Shown one piece after another: positions 1-11,554 of a DNA stretch of 64,000 bases. The stretch lies in assembly GCA_963678705.1 (NCBI GenBank), contig OY783208.1, positions 13,761,782-13,825,781 on the forward strand, given 5' to 3'. The position numbers were made by a program, and so were the translations under genes. How positions within the stretch are numbered: position 1 is the stretch's first letter; each line of letters opens with the position of its first letter. Below the pieces are notes generated by a model that was given only the letters and a program-made list of their open reading frames with translations, ran no database searches and was not told the origin of the DNA. Source of the DNA: Panorpa germanica. Its lineage: Eukaryota > Arthropoda > Insecta > Mecoptera > Panorpidae.

Positions 1-1842
1 CAGAAAACCAAATCATCCCCAACATCCGGAAGAGACAACGACATGTAATACATTTTACCAGATGAGACTAAATTTACAACTAGACGACAGCATTCCTGGC
101 CTACTTTATGACAATGGCACTAATATTAAGAAACTATTAAAATGTTTACAGGACACAAAGTTAACAAATACAATTGAATAATTCAAATAAAATAGGAAAA
201 AGGATCTGTGCAATTACAATGTCCTAAAACTAAACTAAATAAATTAAAGAAATCTGCAACATAAAAGAAAATGCTTGCGTGAATTGAAGGTTTATTGAAC
301 ATAATTAAAAGATACCTATTTAGTAAAGAATTGTATCTAATACACAACGTTTTGTGACCAAGTTTTTATAAATTGTTTAGGTTCTTGTCCAACAAAAGCA
401 ATTTGAGTAGCCCTAAATTCTTCCTCCTTCGAAGAAATACAGTTTGTTGTGTTTTTGATTTTGCAATGAATTAAATTTATTTATTGAATTAGTAATTCTT
501 AAACCAAACTATGATAACGTTATCAACGAATCTGCTGTAAAACCAAACAAGAAAAGAACCGGAAATCACACTTTGGAACCGTGCTCTAGTGAGACGCATA
601 CGAAATTATATTTTGTGTGAATCATTTTTCTTCAATTTAATTTATTTATGATTTTTTGTTCGATTTAAAAAAATCAATTTAATTTAAATAATTTAATGAC
701 TTGACATTCTTATGCCATTCTTGTTGTTGATGCAATTCGACTTTTTTTAATGTAAAATATATGTAATACACAGAACTTAAATATTACGAATATGTAGTAC
801 GTAAATAAGTATATATAATATGCTTCTTGTATTAAATTTACCGCCATTATGGCTCAATAAAAATGATGGTGGTGTAAAGAAGCCTAAGCGTTTTACAGTA
901 GAAACGAATAATAACTGAACAACAAATATTAGTTATTTCTGGTTGGTGACAAATATTTTATCTATTTTTTATTGTATAAGTTATTTTACTAAATTCTTAC
1001 TGTTATATTAATATGATGACGAGGACCTGTGTCCAGGGCTCAGTGGGACCTTCAGCTCAGGCCGTTTCGAAATTTAGTTTTGCAATAATGGACCATTATA
1101 ACTTTAGGTGACGATAAACGTGAGAGCAAATAAGATATTATTTTTGTGCTTTGGAACACCGCATAGTTTTTTGGGATTTTATTAATTTTTATTCGTGCGG
1201 TATTATCTTTATTTTTGAATTTGTTTATTCCTTTAATTATTTATTTTGGTACCATCTATGCAAAAAGGATTTTTATTGGTTTTCTTTTGAGGTATTGCTA
1301 TTCGTTTCTACAACAGAAAACGACAAGCACTTAAGAGCTAGTCAAACGTCAGTTAATACTTACAGCTGACTCGTAAAACACATAAAGTTTTGATATTATG
1401 AATGTTAAGAGCAAAGAAAATTAAATCGATTTCTTATTAGTTTAACCTACAGACTTAAACACTAATCGATTGATGTCAAAGTATATAATCCGTTCTTTCC
1501 TGTAGAAATGTAGTAAATAGCGAAATGCATTCAGGTAATATTTTGTGGCTCGGAAGGCCCAAGGCTCACTTTAGTTCGGCCCTGCCTCTCAGGTAATTTG
1601 ACGATATTTCAATAAGCGAATAAAATAATTAACCAAAGGAAATGCGATAGCGATAACCCGATGGAACACAATGGCAAAACGTTTCACGAAATAAGAAGTA
1701 GAATTAGTTAATAGAGCCTCGCTCATCGAAGCAGTGTGTGTTAAAAATTAAAATTTACAGTGTGGACATAGTGTGTGATTTTATGTGACATTGCTTATTT
1801 TTATACAGTTATTTCTAGTAAAGAAAACTTTGCTCTATCAAA
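1..1842. other. Non-coding stretch upstream of LRR gene; possible tail of a left-hand paralogue
   Basis: No convincing gene lies here. Bases 1-48 read as a short open frame ending in TAA, which could be the last codons of a gene starting left of the window. Two stretches (about 180-210 and 615-715) match the 3' flank of the LRR gene at about 4,075-4,200, which suggests a tandem paralogue upstream. An AATAAA lies at 856-861. GC-richer patches near 1,025-1,070 and 1,550-1,590 look like ends of a degenerate DNA transposon, but I could not delimit one. The small open frame at 1,151-1,369 has no recognisable domain and is probably chance. Confidence 0.35.
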
Positions 1843-3741
1843 ATGTTAATGTGCGGCTTACCGATGGGCCTACTCTTTGTATTTCTGTTAAGTGTGAATG
1901 TTCAGACAATCTATCGTGATCCATTTGTTCGGTTGGAAAGTGCAAAATCGATTCCAAACGATTGGAACGTTAAAGATCTATGGATTATAACAGACGTTGG
2001 TGTGATTAATGTAAATGATGACAAAATGAACAGTGGTGCTTTTAAAAACTTTACCAGCCTCAAAGAACTGAAGCTAAGTGATAACGACGCCTACACTGGA
2101 TTGATCAACGTAAGACGCATGACACTAAATAGAGTTGGCATTCAACACACCGGCCCAAAAGTGTTCCATAATTTAAATCGTTTGCAGTGGTTAGACATGG
2201 CAAGAAATGAAATTAGTAAAATATGTCTGTCTAACTTGCTAGTGTTAACAGAACTGAATTTATCTCATAATGATATTACTGAATTAAGTGATGACACTTT
2301 TATTAGCTTAACATCTTAACAAATTTGTTTTTATCTCAAAATGAACTTCATGAGATAGCAGGTGATAAATTCTGCGGCTCTGTGAATCAAGGGTACAGCA
2401 TCCCTTAAGATTTGAAATTAGATTTATCTTCTAATCAGTTTACTTCTTACAATTTAACGCACACCCACAAATCTTTACAAGAAACGCAACCAGATTTGAA
2501 CGAAACTGATTTAAGAAAAAATTATTAAAATTTCTAAAAATTGAACGGCAACAAAAAGTTGTCGTTGAAGTCAGTCGTAATGAGAGCGTAAAGGGAGAAG
2601 GGAACACAAATGGCAATGAAACGACAATCCAAAATGCGACGATGTTGACGCCGGTTGAAAGATCAGATCCGAACGGAAAGCAGAACACCACATGGTTAGT
2701 TGTTACTTCGGCTGCACTGACTGTTGCTGTATTGGCAGGTTAGAATTACAATCCTTTTTATCTTAATTGTAACCCTCCTAACAATTAACGGTGGCCAACA
2801 ATTTTAATTCAGAGACTTCAGAAAGTGGGGATGACATGCGTTTTATGTTCCAGGCAGATGATTTATTGAATAACTTTTAAATGTTACACAATTTTATAAT
2901 TTATATATTTCATAAAATTCTCGTAGCTATTTAAATTGTTTTTGGTGCACATCTTTTCTTCCACGTACCACGATTATAAATATTCAGGGGCACCATATTT
3001 TGACATTATTCCGTTCAGGAAAAGTTTCTCGCGAAATTTGAATCGTAGTACGGTCTTGTAAGAATCAGGTGTCCTGTAGGACCACGTTACAGTATCGTCA
3101 ATGAAATAACATCGACCTGGAACATAAAACGCTCCCCGTACATCCAAAGTAAAACGAATTTCATATTTATTGAGTAGAAAACATAATTGGAATTGAATTA
3201 AGTGTTCCTAACTCATAATATTAATAATTACTACATAGAAAACCTGTTCCTTTTCAGTAATTGGCGCCATTTTGTTTGTGTATAAACAACGGAGAAGGAC
3301 GAACCCGAATCGAAATATCAACGATGCAATTATGTTAGATGAACTTTATGATGACGTCAGACCCTCGACAGATAAAGATGACATCGCATCCGCTCCAGTT
3401 TATGACTACGCGAAGTTCCTTTTAATTTATGACGAAGTACGACCATAACCTGTATATTTACCGGTCCTGCCTGGTATTCCAGGTACGTAATTAGAGAACG
3501 CCCAACGTGAATTAAACCTAATTATTGAAAAGTGAATTAGTTGCTTTTACAAGCACATTGTGTAACATTGTTACCTAAAGCTACAAATACAGCAATTAAA
3601 CAAAAATTAAAAAATGTAAATACAAAGAAAGTAAGGTAGTTAATTGGGTATGTTCACTATTATAAGTTGATGTGTTTTTTGAATGTTCTAGGGGCCCAAC
3701 GTTTAGCAGCAAGGGGACGTTTCCGAAGAGAATCATTGTGA
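1843..3741 (+). pseudogene. Leucine-rich-repeat single-pass membrane receptor gene, broken
   Basis: Exon 1 starts at ATG 1843 with a hydrophobic signal peptide, followed by LRRs (consensus-like LKELKLSDND, LQWLDMARNEI, LTELNLSHNDI). The frame shifts at about 2,316, and LRR coding continues in another frame (LTNLFLSQNELHEI). There is a stop at about 2,407 and another shift near 2,515 in an A-run. An acidic juxtamembrane stretch leads to a transmembrane helix split by intron 2,739-3,257 (GT/AG). Joining the exons gives one uninterrupted hydrophobic helix followed by basic KQRRR, which strongly supports the splice. Exon 3,258-3,482 encodes a cytoplasmic tail with tyrosine motifs (DELYDDV, VYDYAKF, IYDEV) and an in-frame TAA at about 3,447. 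A further GT/AG intron leads to a last exon, 3,692-3,741. An AATAAA lies at 3,872. In such families the ectodomain binds ligand and the tail signals. Several independent lesions argue for a pseudogene, although indel errors in A/T runs could explain some of the frameshifts. Confidence 0.72.
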
Positions 3742-3871
3742 GGAAATTGACTGAATATGCTTTTGGTTCTGAAATAGATGTTCTTTGTTTTTAGTTTATA
3801 TTTTCGTATTGTATTTCTTCATTTAATGTGTGTGCCGTTAGACACTTTATTCTTAGTTGGACTTAGTTTTC

Positions 3872-3877
3872 AATAAA
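3872..3877 (+). promoter_or_regulatory. Polyadenylation signal of the LRR gene
   Basis: AATAAA lies about 130 bases after the last stop codon of the LRR gene, in the right place and orientation for its 3' end. Confidence 0.45.
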
Positions 3878-4245
3878 CTTGAAGTAGCTAGCGATATTTT
3901 ATAATAATTTTGTAAAACTGCTTAATAAGTTACTCATCAAAACAAAAACAGTTAAAGAAAGTAAAGAATTTTTTATATTTATTATCTAGTTCTAGCTTTG
4001 TATATGTCATTTCTTTCGGGTTGCAATTTATACATTAAAAAAAAATTTAATATTCATTAAAAAAACAGATTGAATAATTGAAATAAAATAGGAAAAAGGA
4101 TCATTGTTCTTTAATTTAATTTATTAATGATTTTTTGGTTGATTTAAGAAATCAATTTTATTCAAATATTATAATTACTTAACATTCTCATACCCAGTGG
4201 TGCCTTGGATGATGAACGCACAAACTTAATAACTTCACTATTCCA

Positions 4246-4459
4246 ATAGGGGAAGATGGGGGAATAGTGGTCACTTAAGCAGTAATCGAAATATTTTCTT
4301 ATTTTAAGGACTTAGGCTAAAAGTAACTGACTTTTTACATAGCTTATTTAGTTTACTTTCGATAAATATGATACACATTGCCAATCTATTAGGCGTTTGT
4401 TATTTTTCTATCGTTTTTTAAAACCCATCGGTGACTGTCGTTGCCCCATCTTACCCTAT
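4246..4459. mobile_element. MITE with about 30-bp terminal inverted repeats
   Basis: The left end (ATAGGGGAAGATGGGG...) and the reverse complement of the right end (ATAGGGTAAGATGGGG...) match over roughly 30 bases with a few mismatches, and about 150 bases of AT-rich filler lie between. There is no ORF. The size and structure fit a non-autonomous DNA transposon. The superfamily is uncertain because no clear TSD was found. Confidence 0.55.
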
Positions 4460-4742
4460 GCTTTTCCTTGTATCTCATTTTTATATTCCCTTACATGGGT
4501 TCATTTTACTTTTATTTCAACAACAACAGAACTACGATCTGCATAGGAATCAGCGATGTCTCTTTAATGCATTCTCCGCTTCTTTCTTAAACATGCATAC
4601 TCTGTTTATCCTGTGAAGAATTTCTTCTGTTAACGTACAACTATACTTTATTGTTCTGCATTATTTCCATATGTCTTCCAAACGTTTACTTGTAATTAAA
4701 TCTTCCATTGCATAACTTTTTATTATTTTCTTTAATTATACC

Positions 4743-5664
4743 CAGAAATGTGCGTTTTTCAAATACATATACTCGAAATTCAAGTGCAAAATAGTAAATA
4801 CCTATTTTTTATTTTGTATTTAAATATCTTTTAAGAGTATATAATTTTATATTTTATTTGAAAACTTTTACAAACCTATTTTCTATTTGGAAAATACAAA
4901 ATACTTCTTTCATTTTTGTTATTTCATAGTGTTAGTCAGTAAATATTATTTTTTGAATATAAACTTAAAACTCCACCAAAATTAGCACCATCTATGATCT
5001 AAAAGTATCTTCACAATTGTATTAATAATTCTAATTTAAAATTATATATGTGCCTATTATTTTATTATCCTTCCTGTCACCCCCACCACAAGACATCTGA
5101 TTTTCGTTTACCTAAATTTGTTTATCATATTTTCTCGTTCATTATTTGTTTTACTACAAGACAATCACTCCACTACATTCTTTACTTAAATATATATACA
5201 AAAATATGTATGATTTTATCTACTACCCCCACCCCGCATGCGACATCCAACATTTATATATTTTCATTTATAAGTTGACATTATTTAGACATGAGTGTAC
5301 TAAATGTGTTGCATTTTTAACGTACAGATTAGTGCGACATAAACATGCGACACTAATAAAACCCCTACTTTTGCTATTTTTAAAAATTCTGTGTAGTATT
5401 TTCATGAAACAAAAATGTTTCCAAACGTTTAGAAACAAAAAAGTTTCAAAACGAAGTCGGTCTTTATCCAAGAGAATTCTCAGAATTATTAAAAAAAATT
5501 AACATTTCTATCAGTCACATAAAAATTATTCTATTTTCTCAAAAGTATTTTGTATTTATACTAACATGAAATTTATTTTTTATTTTGTATTTGAAATAGG
5601 AAAATAACGAGGTATTTGCATTTTGCATTTAAATGCTTTTGAAAAGCATTTGTGCACATCTCTG
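4743..5664 (-). mobile_element. Non-autonomous hAT-type transposon, family A copy 1
   Basis: The ends are CAGAAATGTGCG and, reverse-complemented, CAGAGATGTGCAC, which are typical hAT-like CAG(A/T)GATG termini. A perfect 8-bp TSD, attatacc, flanks the element (4,735-4,742 and 5,665-5,672). The 922 bp have no transposase; the short ORFs inside are AT-rich noise. The sequence is homologous, in opposite orientation, to the element at 7,623-10,359, including the motif region TGTCGCATGTTTATGTCGCA. Confidence 0.85.
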
Positions 5665-5682
5665 ATTATACCCATTTCCTTT

Positions 5683-5790
5683 TTGACAACCAAACCTAGA
5701 AAGTATAATTCTGGTCTGGGGATCGAACCCAAAGACACTGGAGTCTAACGTCAAGCATTATTGCAAAGTCGCTTGCTGGAGATAGTGTTA
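5683..5790 (-). mobile_element. tRNA-derived SINE, partial, minus strand
   Basis: Read on the minus strand, it carries a B-box-like GGGTTCGATCCCC preceded by ATGCTTGACG and followed by CTAGGTTTGG. This is the same order as the SINE at 36,966-37,230 and the dimer inside the copia element. It is not a tRNA gene because the cloverleaf is not preserved. Confidence 0.6.
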
Positions 5791-5799
5791 GCGAGGCCT

Positions 5800-6480
5800 T
5801 AGAATGCGAGAAGGGTCTACTGCGCGGCGATTTAGTGACGAAAACGCCGAATGCAACTGACATAAGGGATTAATTGGATTTACTTTAATTTCAATGATAA
5901 AAATCGTTTCGATGTGCGAACACTTCGACTTACGAACATAACCCAAGACGTCAGTGAATTTAGCTGACCGACACTAGTAGGGTAAACAAGTTATCAATCA
6001 ACGGCCTGATCGAAACCATTAGTAATCGATATTATAGCGTTCAAAAATAAACTAAACAGTTATTTTTATTAATAGTAAGACAAATACAGAATGCACAAAC
6101 GTACGTACAAAATTCTTTACCAGCTCTTGGACCAATAACTGTGTTGTTAATTGTCCTGTTCATTACATTAAACATTTTACATAAATTTTAAAATAATTGT
6201 TGCTTTGATATTTGAAATAATATACGTATTTGTTTTCTGCTAAAACCCTTTTATTTATTTAGTAAAGTTTACATAATTTAGTTCGGTTTGAACTTAAAAA
6301 GGTCTTATTACAGAAATATAACTTGCTTGAGAGCAAAAGTTTTGTCACGTGGTTTGTAGATACAATTCTTATTATTGGAATTTAGAAACTCCTACATTAA
6401 TACTCCTCCATAATACTTCATTAATACATTATACCTTGACGGTCACAATGAAAGGGTGCTAATACATATAATTACTTCAG
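5800..6480. other. Intergenic stretch, nothing recognised
   Basis: AT-rich sequence with a short GC-richer patch near 5,790-5,870. I see no ORF, inverted repeat or known element. Confidence 0.3.
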
Positions 6481-6485
6481 TAAGT

Positions 6486-6693
6486 TCATATAAGTACTTC
6501 ATATAATTCGTCGAAGTTAAAAAACATGCCATCGCAATTGTCGTAAAGGACAACTGGTATATTGTTGATAGTTCTTCCACAAGATGCTCCTTTATCCGAA
6601 TTCTTGTCGAATATTTTATTATATGTTTTTAATTCAAAGGGTTCTAGCATCATCTCCTCGTCTTCTAGTTTTTCCATCTTCAATCTTTTACTC
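6486..6693 (-). CDS. Possible terminal exon, acidic tail protein, paralogue of 14.4-kb exon
   Basis: The minus-strand frame runs from a good acceptor (TCTCACAG) to TGA at 6,486-6,488, about 69 codons. It is acidic at the start (EKLEDEEMM) and ends with NCDGMFFNFDELYEVLI. The segment FRRTINN/GRTINN...YxNCDGMFF is shared with the minus-strand ORF at 14,247-14,422. Divergent copies that keep the same reading frame suggest coding origin. The tyrosine-containing acidic end resembles the tail style of the LRR receptor at 1.8-3.7 kb (ELYDDV versus ELYEVL), so both could be last exons of LRR-receptor relatives. That link is inference. No upstream exons were found nearby, and no protein family is recognised. 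Confidence 0.4.
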
Positions 6694-6719
6694 CTGTGAG
6701 AATACCTAAGAATAAAAGA

Positions 6720-7622
6720 AATATCAAGATGATTAAAAATTACTTTTCATAAATTCATACAAATTTCCTGCAATCCATCACCCAAATCCCCCTTGGTGTG
6801 AAGACACACATTGTAATTAATAATTTTTTTAAGTGTTTTATTGTTCTTAGAGTAAATAACCTCATAATTTTTTCAGGAAGTTAGAAAAACTTATTTTGTG
6901 CCAAATAATCACCGTTCCGTTTATTATGACATGCCTGAATCCCTAAAATATTCCCCACTTTCAGGTGCACAAATAATGCAACTATATGGAGCTCACGCCA
7001 AAGACACTACATTCTTTCGAAAGCTTATAGTCTAAGATAAAAAAATCTATAGCCGTTTTTCTTAATATTTGTTTGTTATAAAGTTATGAATTTTTTAACA
7101 ATATTGCGTTTTACTATTTGTGAATGTTTATTAACAACGGTTTAAAACTTTGGACTTTGGCTACTTCTAGTCCATGTAGTAGACTCTTCAAAAAGAAATC
7201 CAGAATTTTTTCAAATTTTTTGAAAGCTTAAAAAACTCTAAAGACCCAGTATACACACCATGACTCGAAAAATATAGTGTTCACACGAAGGGGTAATTCT
7301 AAGTCCATAATACTAGTTTGCTGCAATTTATAATTGTCATTGTTGTTTGCTTTTAACCGAATTCGATATTTGGTAATGGAACTTTCAGGAATTACATTGG
7401 CTAGCACTGAGTGGTCATCATGAGTGGTATCATAGCACAGCTTACTAAGCTATATTATGATAACGGTTCTTAGCATAAAAAATTAAAAAAAAAATTCTAT
7501 AATTTATTCTATTTAATAAAAATATATTTAAAGAACCTCTAAATAAATAAAGAAAAGATATTGCAATTGCATTCTGGTCAGGTGAGCTAACGGTATGTAT
7601 TAGTTATATCAACTATCATTGT
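6720..7622. other. Intergenic stretch, nothing recognised
   Basis: AT-rich with several homopolymer runs. No gene, repeat end or inverted repeat could be supported. Confidence 0.3.
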
Positions 7623-7672
7623 CAGTGATGGGCACAAATGCTTTTCAAAAGCATTTAAATACAAAATGCAAA

Positions 7673-7870
7673 TATAGTTGCGGCGACTCATACTTAAAAC
7701 AAGTTGTGGGGTATAAACTGCCGATATAACTAAAAAGCACTGACTCACTTATTTTTATATAATGTATATAGAAACGAATAAGATAAAATTCATTATGGTA
7801 TTATAGATTTATACCGCTCTTATAACCTCTTTTATGTATAAGCCGCCGCCGAACTATCGTGATTTGGACT
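7673..7870. mobile_element. Nested MITE-like insert in hAT copy 2
   Basis: This segment is absent from the homologous position in hAT copy 1. Its ends are inverted repeats (AGTTGCGGCGACTCATACTT against the reverse complement of the GCCGCCGCCGAACT region). Exact borders are uncertain by a few bases, and the TSD may be a short TATA-like sequence. Confidence 0.5.
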
Positions 7871-8086
7871 ATACCTTGTTATTTTCCTATTTCAAATACA
7901 AAATAAAAAATAAATATCATGTTAGTATTTAAATACCTAATACAAAATACGTATTTTAAAAATATTTTTGAGACAATAGAATACTCTTTCTGTTACTAAT
8001 ATAAATGCACAATCGAGTAGTCATTCGATACGTGATAGACGTGTTTTGTTTGTTTCCTTAAAATAATTTAATTGAACTAATATTAT

Positions 8087-8090
<4 letters not shown>

Positions 8091-8154
<64 letters not shown>
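8091..8154. repeat. (TA)n microsatellite in LINE 5' UTR
   Basis: Uninterrupted TA dinucleotide run of about 64 bases inside the 5' UTR of the ORF1-only LINE. Confidence 0.95.
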
Positions 8155-8157
<3 letters not shown>

Positions 8158-8245
8158 TAATTAAAAAGTAAATTTAAATTTAAAGTAAAATTGCATTATC
8201 TAAATTATTATTATTTTAATATTCAAATTTTTCTGAATTTATAAA

Positions 8246-9568
8246 ATGAATTTGAATTCTGAGGGGAAAGTGGGAGTTGACCCCAATATAAATTTATACA
8301 ATGAAGATAATTTAACTTTATCTTCTTATAAAATTATGATTCAGAAAGAAGATATATTAAATGAAAAATACGGGATCAGTACACTAAAAACAGCAAAAAT
8401 GTTATATCATTCAGAATTTGGAAAAGATATTACAGAAATAAAGAAAATAGGGAAAAATAGAATAATGGCGGAATGTTAAAATCCTACATCAGCTAATATG
8501 CTAGTGAAATTGAATAACAAGAAAGCATCAGGAGTTGTTATGTTTATACCAATGTTTTGAATTACAAGAATCGGAATTGTCAAAAATGTAGATATTGAAT
8601 TTTCGGAGGAAGAATTAAAAGAAAACATATATAGTTACCCGTATAAAATCCACTACATAAGGAGATTAAAAAGGAGAGTGAAAGTTGAAGATGAAATTAA
8701 ATATGAGGACTCTAGAAATATTATCATTTTCTTTGAAGGCCAAAATTTACCTCAATATATTTATATTTGGAATGCTAAATTACCCTGTGAACCATTTATT
8801 AAAAATACGAGACAATGTTATAAATGTTTAAGATATAACCATACGGCCAATCAATGTAAAGGAAAGAGTAGATGTAGCAAATGTGGTTCAAATGAACATA
8901 CGCTAAATTTATGTAAAAATGAAATTATAAAATGTGTAAATTGTGATGAAGAACATGATGCGACTGATAAAAATTGCAAAGAAAGAAAAAGGCAACAAGA
9001 AATAAAAATTTTAATGGGAAACAGAAATCTTAGTTATCAAGAAGCCGCTATTGAAATACCTCAAATTTGGAAAGACAAAAATTCGTATGCTGTAACTACA
9101 AAAAACAGATTTGATATACTATGTAATTATGAAAAGGACTTTCCTCAAAATTTAACAAGTCGTGAAAATAGTATACCAACATATAAGCCAGCACCCATTA
9201 GGAAAAGAACATATTTAGATAGAAACTACAAAACGAAAAATATTAAAAAACAAAATAATATAAATGATAATAAAATTGAAACTAAACAGAATGAGAAAGA
9301 ACAAAATTTCATTAATTATATTACAAATTCTACACCTAGAACTTATAATACAAGGAACAATTACAGAAAAAATGAAAAAGATAATGACGAGGAACAAACA
9401 GAAAATAATTCTCAGAGGTCCATAAAAGTACCAAAAATTAAATACAACCCTGAATTATTAGTATCACAAAACTTTAGTGAAAATAAAAATGATGACAGAA
9501 ATAAATTCATGACGGATTCAAATAAATTTTCTATATTTGAAAATATAGAAAGAGGAAGAAAAAAATAG
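8246..9568 (+). pseudogene. LINE ORF1 (Gag-like, three CCHC knuckles), two nonsense codons
   Basis: One frame of about 440 codons begins at ATG 8246. It is broken only by TAA at 8,477 and TGA at about 8,558; the latter replaces the Trp present in the homologous ORF1 at 42,116. The N-terminal region is RRM-like. Three zinc knuckles follow: CYKCLRYNHTANQC, CSKCGSNEHTLNLC and CVNCDEEHDATDKNC. A Lys/Asn-rich basic C terminus completes it. ORF1 proteins of this type bind element RNA and form the ribonucleoprotein needed for retrotransposition. No ORF2 follows. The two stops are the only lesions seen, which implies fairly recent decay. Confidence 0.8.
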
Positions 9569-10369
9569 CGAAATTATAAAAATAATATAATACAGGAGCA
9601 TACATATTAGAGTAACATATAAAATTATAATTATTAAATAGCGTTTATTTGTAAATAAGCTTTTCTAGAAATTGATATTATACAGTGGAACGGACGGAAA
9701 TTAATTAGTGAACTATTGAAATATTTATAAATTTGTAAAATTAAATTACAAATTATAAAAGATGTATTTAAAAAATGATTGTTGGTGGCTATGACGAAAG
9801 AAAGTCAAGACAAATAAGTGAATAAATAAAATAAAAAAAAAAATAATATAAATGTATTTTTTCTAATAATTATGAAAATTCTCTTTGATAAAGACCGAAT
9901 TCGTTTTGAAACATTTTTGTTAAAATAGCAAAAGTAACGGTTTTATTAGTGTCGCATGTTTATGTCGCACTAGTCTGTATGTTAAAAGTACAACACATTT
10001 AGTACATTCATGTCTAAATAACGTTAACTTAAGAATAAAAATATATAAATGTTGGATGTCGCATGTGGGGCTAGTAGGGGGTATTAATACGAATGTGCAG
10101 TTACTTCTAGATCATGGATGGTGCTAATGTTGGTGGAATTTGAAGTTTATTTTCAAAAAATAATATTTATGATTAACACTATGAAGTAACAAAAATGAAA
10201 AAAGTATTTTTGTATTTTCCAAATAGGAAATGGGTTTGTAAAAGTTTTCAAATAAAATATAAAATTCAATACTCTTAAAAGATATTTAAATAGAAAATAG
10301 GTATTTACTATTTCGTATTTGCATTTTGAGCATATGTATTTGAAAAACGCACATCTCTAAGCCTTGTAG

Positions 10370-11550
10370 TATGTGTAGTGCAACGAGTAACAATGTAAGG
10401 TTAACGGTCAACACAGTTGATATTTGGAGCTGACAGAACTCACTGTGCATAATGTCAAATTTTTATAAAATTAGACACAAAGGAATAGACAATTTAAATA
10501 GTAAACTTTAAATGTCGTTTCTTTGATTTCAGTTATGATAGTATGACTTAAGTTAAACAGTGTAATTATTATAATGTCTTTGTAAATTACTAAAATAAAA
10601 GACTAAAAGTTAAAATATTTCAGAAGAAACGCATAAGTTTGATTAAACGTTAAGAATTCCTAAAGTATCATTCCCACTCACTGCTTTAATTTAATTTTGT
10701 ATTTAATTTAAATTGTTTAGCATATCGCAATACGCGTAGTCATTCACAGTACCATTTTTAATTTAATTTATTTTTTAAGTTTTTTTTAGTTAGCTTTGTT
10801 TAGAACCTTACAAAGTCCAATGTTTTAAATTAACAATATTAAATTAAGAAAAACTATATTATATTACAACATCCAAAATGTGACAATCTGTCAAAATGCA
10901 GTAGAATTTATTTTTAAAAGAAGTTCAATGTCAGTTGCCAAAAATAAAGAAATAAAAACAATTTCTATTACTAATTGTTATTAAAAATAGCAAATTTAAT
11001 TATTTATATTACTAACGATGCATACGCACCAAGTAATTAACTAAACTTAAATTATAACACAAATGTGAAAAGGAATGCTTAAAGGACAAACTGAAATCTA
11101 TATTACAATATTAAATAAAAACAGTAAATTAAATATCAAAACAGTGAGTGTCACTTTTTTTGACGTTTCTATCACTATTTCACCTCAATTATAGTTCGCC
11201 TCAACTTTATCTTCATTTGTATTCCGACAGGTGGAGTAGTTTCGGGTTTTATAGTCGATAAAATAGACATTTCATATGAACGACTGTGACAATCTGAACT
11301 GTAAATGAAGTCTTGCATGACAAAAAAGTCATGCGCATCTTCAACATGATAGTGAAGTGACTCCAAAATGCTTACTTGTTAATAAGAATGAAATTACTAA
11401 ACTAAAATAATTTTTATAAAACGGATTCTCTGCCAAACATGTATGTATATAGGCATAAGGTATATGTACTATACATAATATTGTTAAGAAAAAACATAAA
11501 CAATTAAATATACATAAAAATATAACAAAACCATCAAAGTTTATGGGATA
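10370..11550. other. Non-coding stretch with one unassigned ORF
   Basis: AT-rich. A 63-codon minus-strand frame at 11,175-11,366 has an unbiased-looking sequence but no domain, no ATG start and no homologue elsewhere in the window, so it is not called as a gene. Otherwise nothing is recognised. Confidence 0.3.
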
Positions 11551-11554
11551 GATA

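Larger units (their letters stand above)
8008..9843 (+). mobile_element. ORF1-only LINE derivative with intact 5' end, poly(A) tail and 11-bp TSD
   Basis: Perfect 11-bp TSDs, taatataaatg, flank it at 7,997-8,007 and 9,844-9,854. It starts CACAATCGAG and ends in an A-rich tail. It holds a 5' UTR with a TA microsatellite, an ORF1 related to that of the LINE at 41.8 kb, and a 3' UTR of about 270 bp. No endonuclease or reverse transcriptase sequence is present at all, yet both termini are complete. It is inserted in hAT copy 2, so it is younger than that element. It is either an internally deleted LINE or a member of an ORF1-only family; one copy cannot distinguish the two. Confidence 0.82.
7623..10359 (+). 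mobile_element. hAT-type transposon, family A copy 2, with nested insertions
   Basis: It starts CAGTGATGGGCACAAATGC and ends ...CGCACATCTCTA, the same termini as family A copy 1 but inverted. The flanking 8-mers are similar (atcattgt and agccttgt, 6 of 8 bases), consistent with an older, mutated TSD. Internal homology to copy 1 resumes on both sides of two inserts, a MITE-like segment at about 7,673-7,870 and a LINE at 8,008-9,843. Removing these gives an element of about the same architecture as copy 1. Confidence 0.75.

Noticed and set aside
1151-1369. 72-codon frame rich in Phe and Tyr
   Set aside because: Typical composition of AT-rich non-coding DNA; no homologue or signal.
11175-11366. 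63-codon minus-strand frame
   Set aside because: No ATG start, no domain, no homologue in the window and no clear splice sites. It is kept only as an unassigned note.
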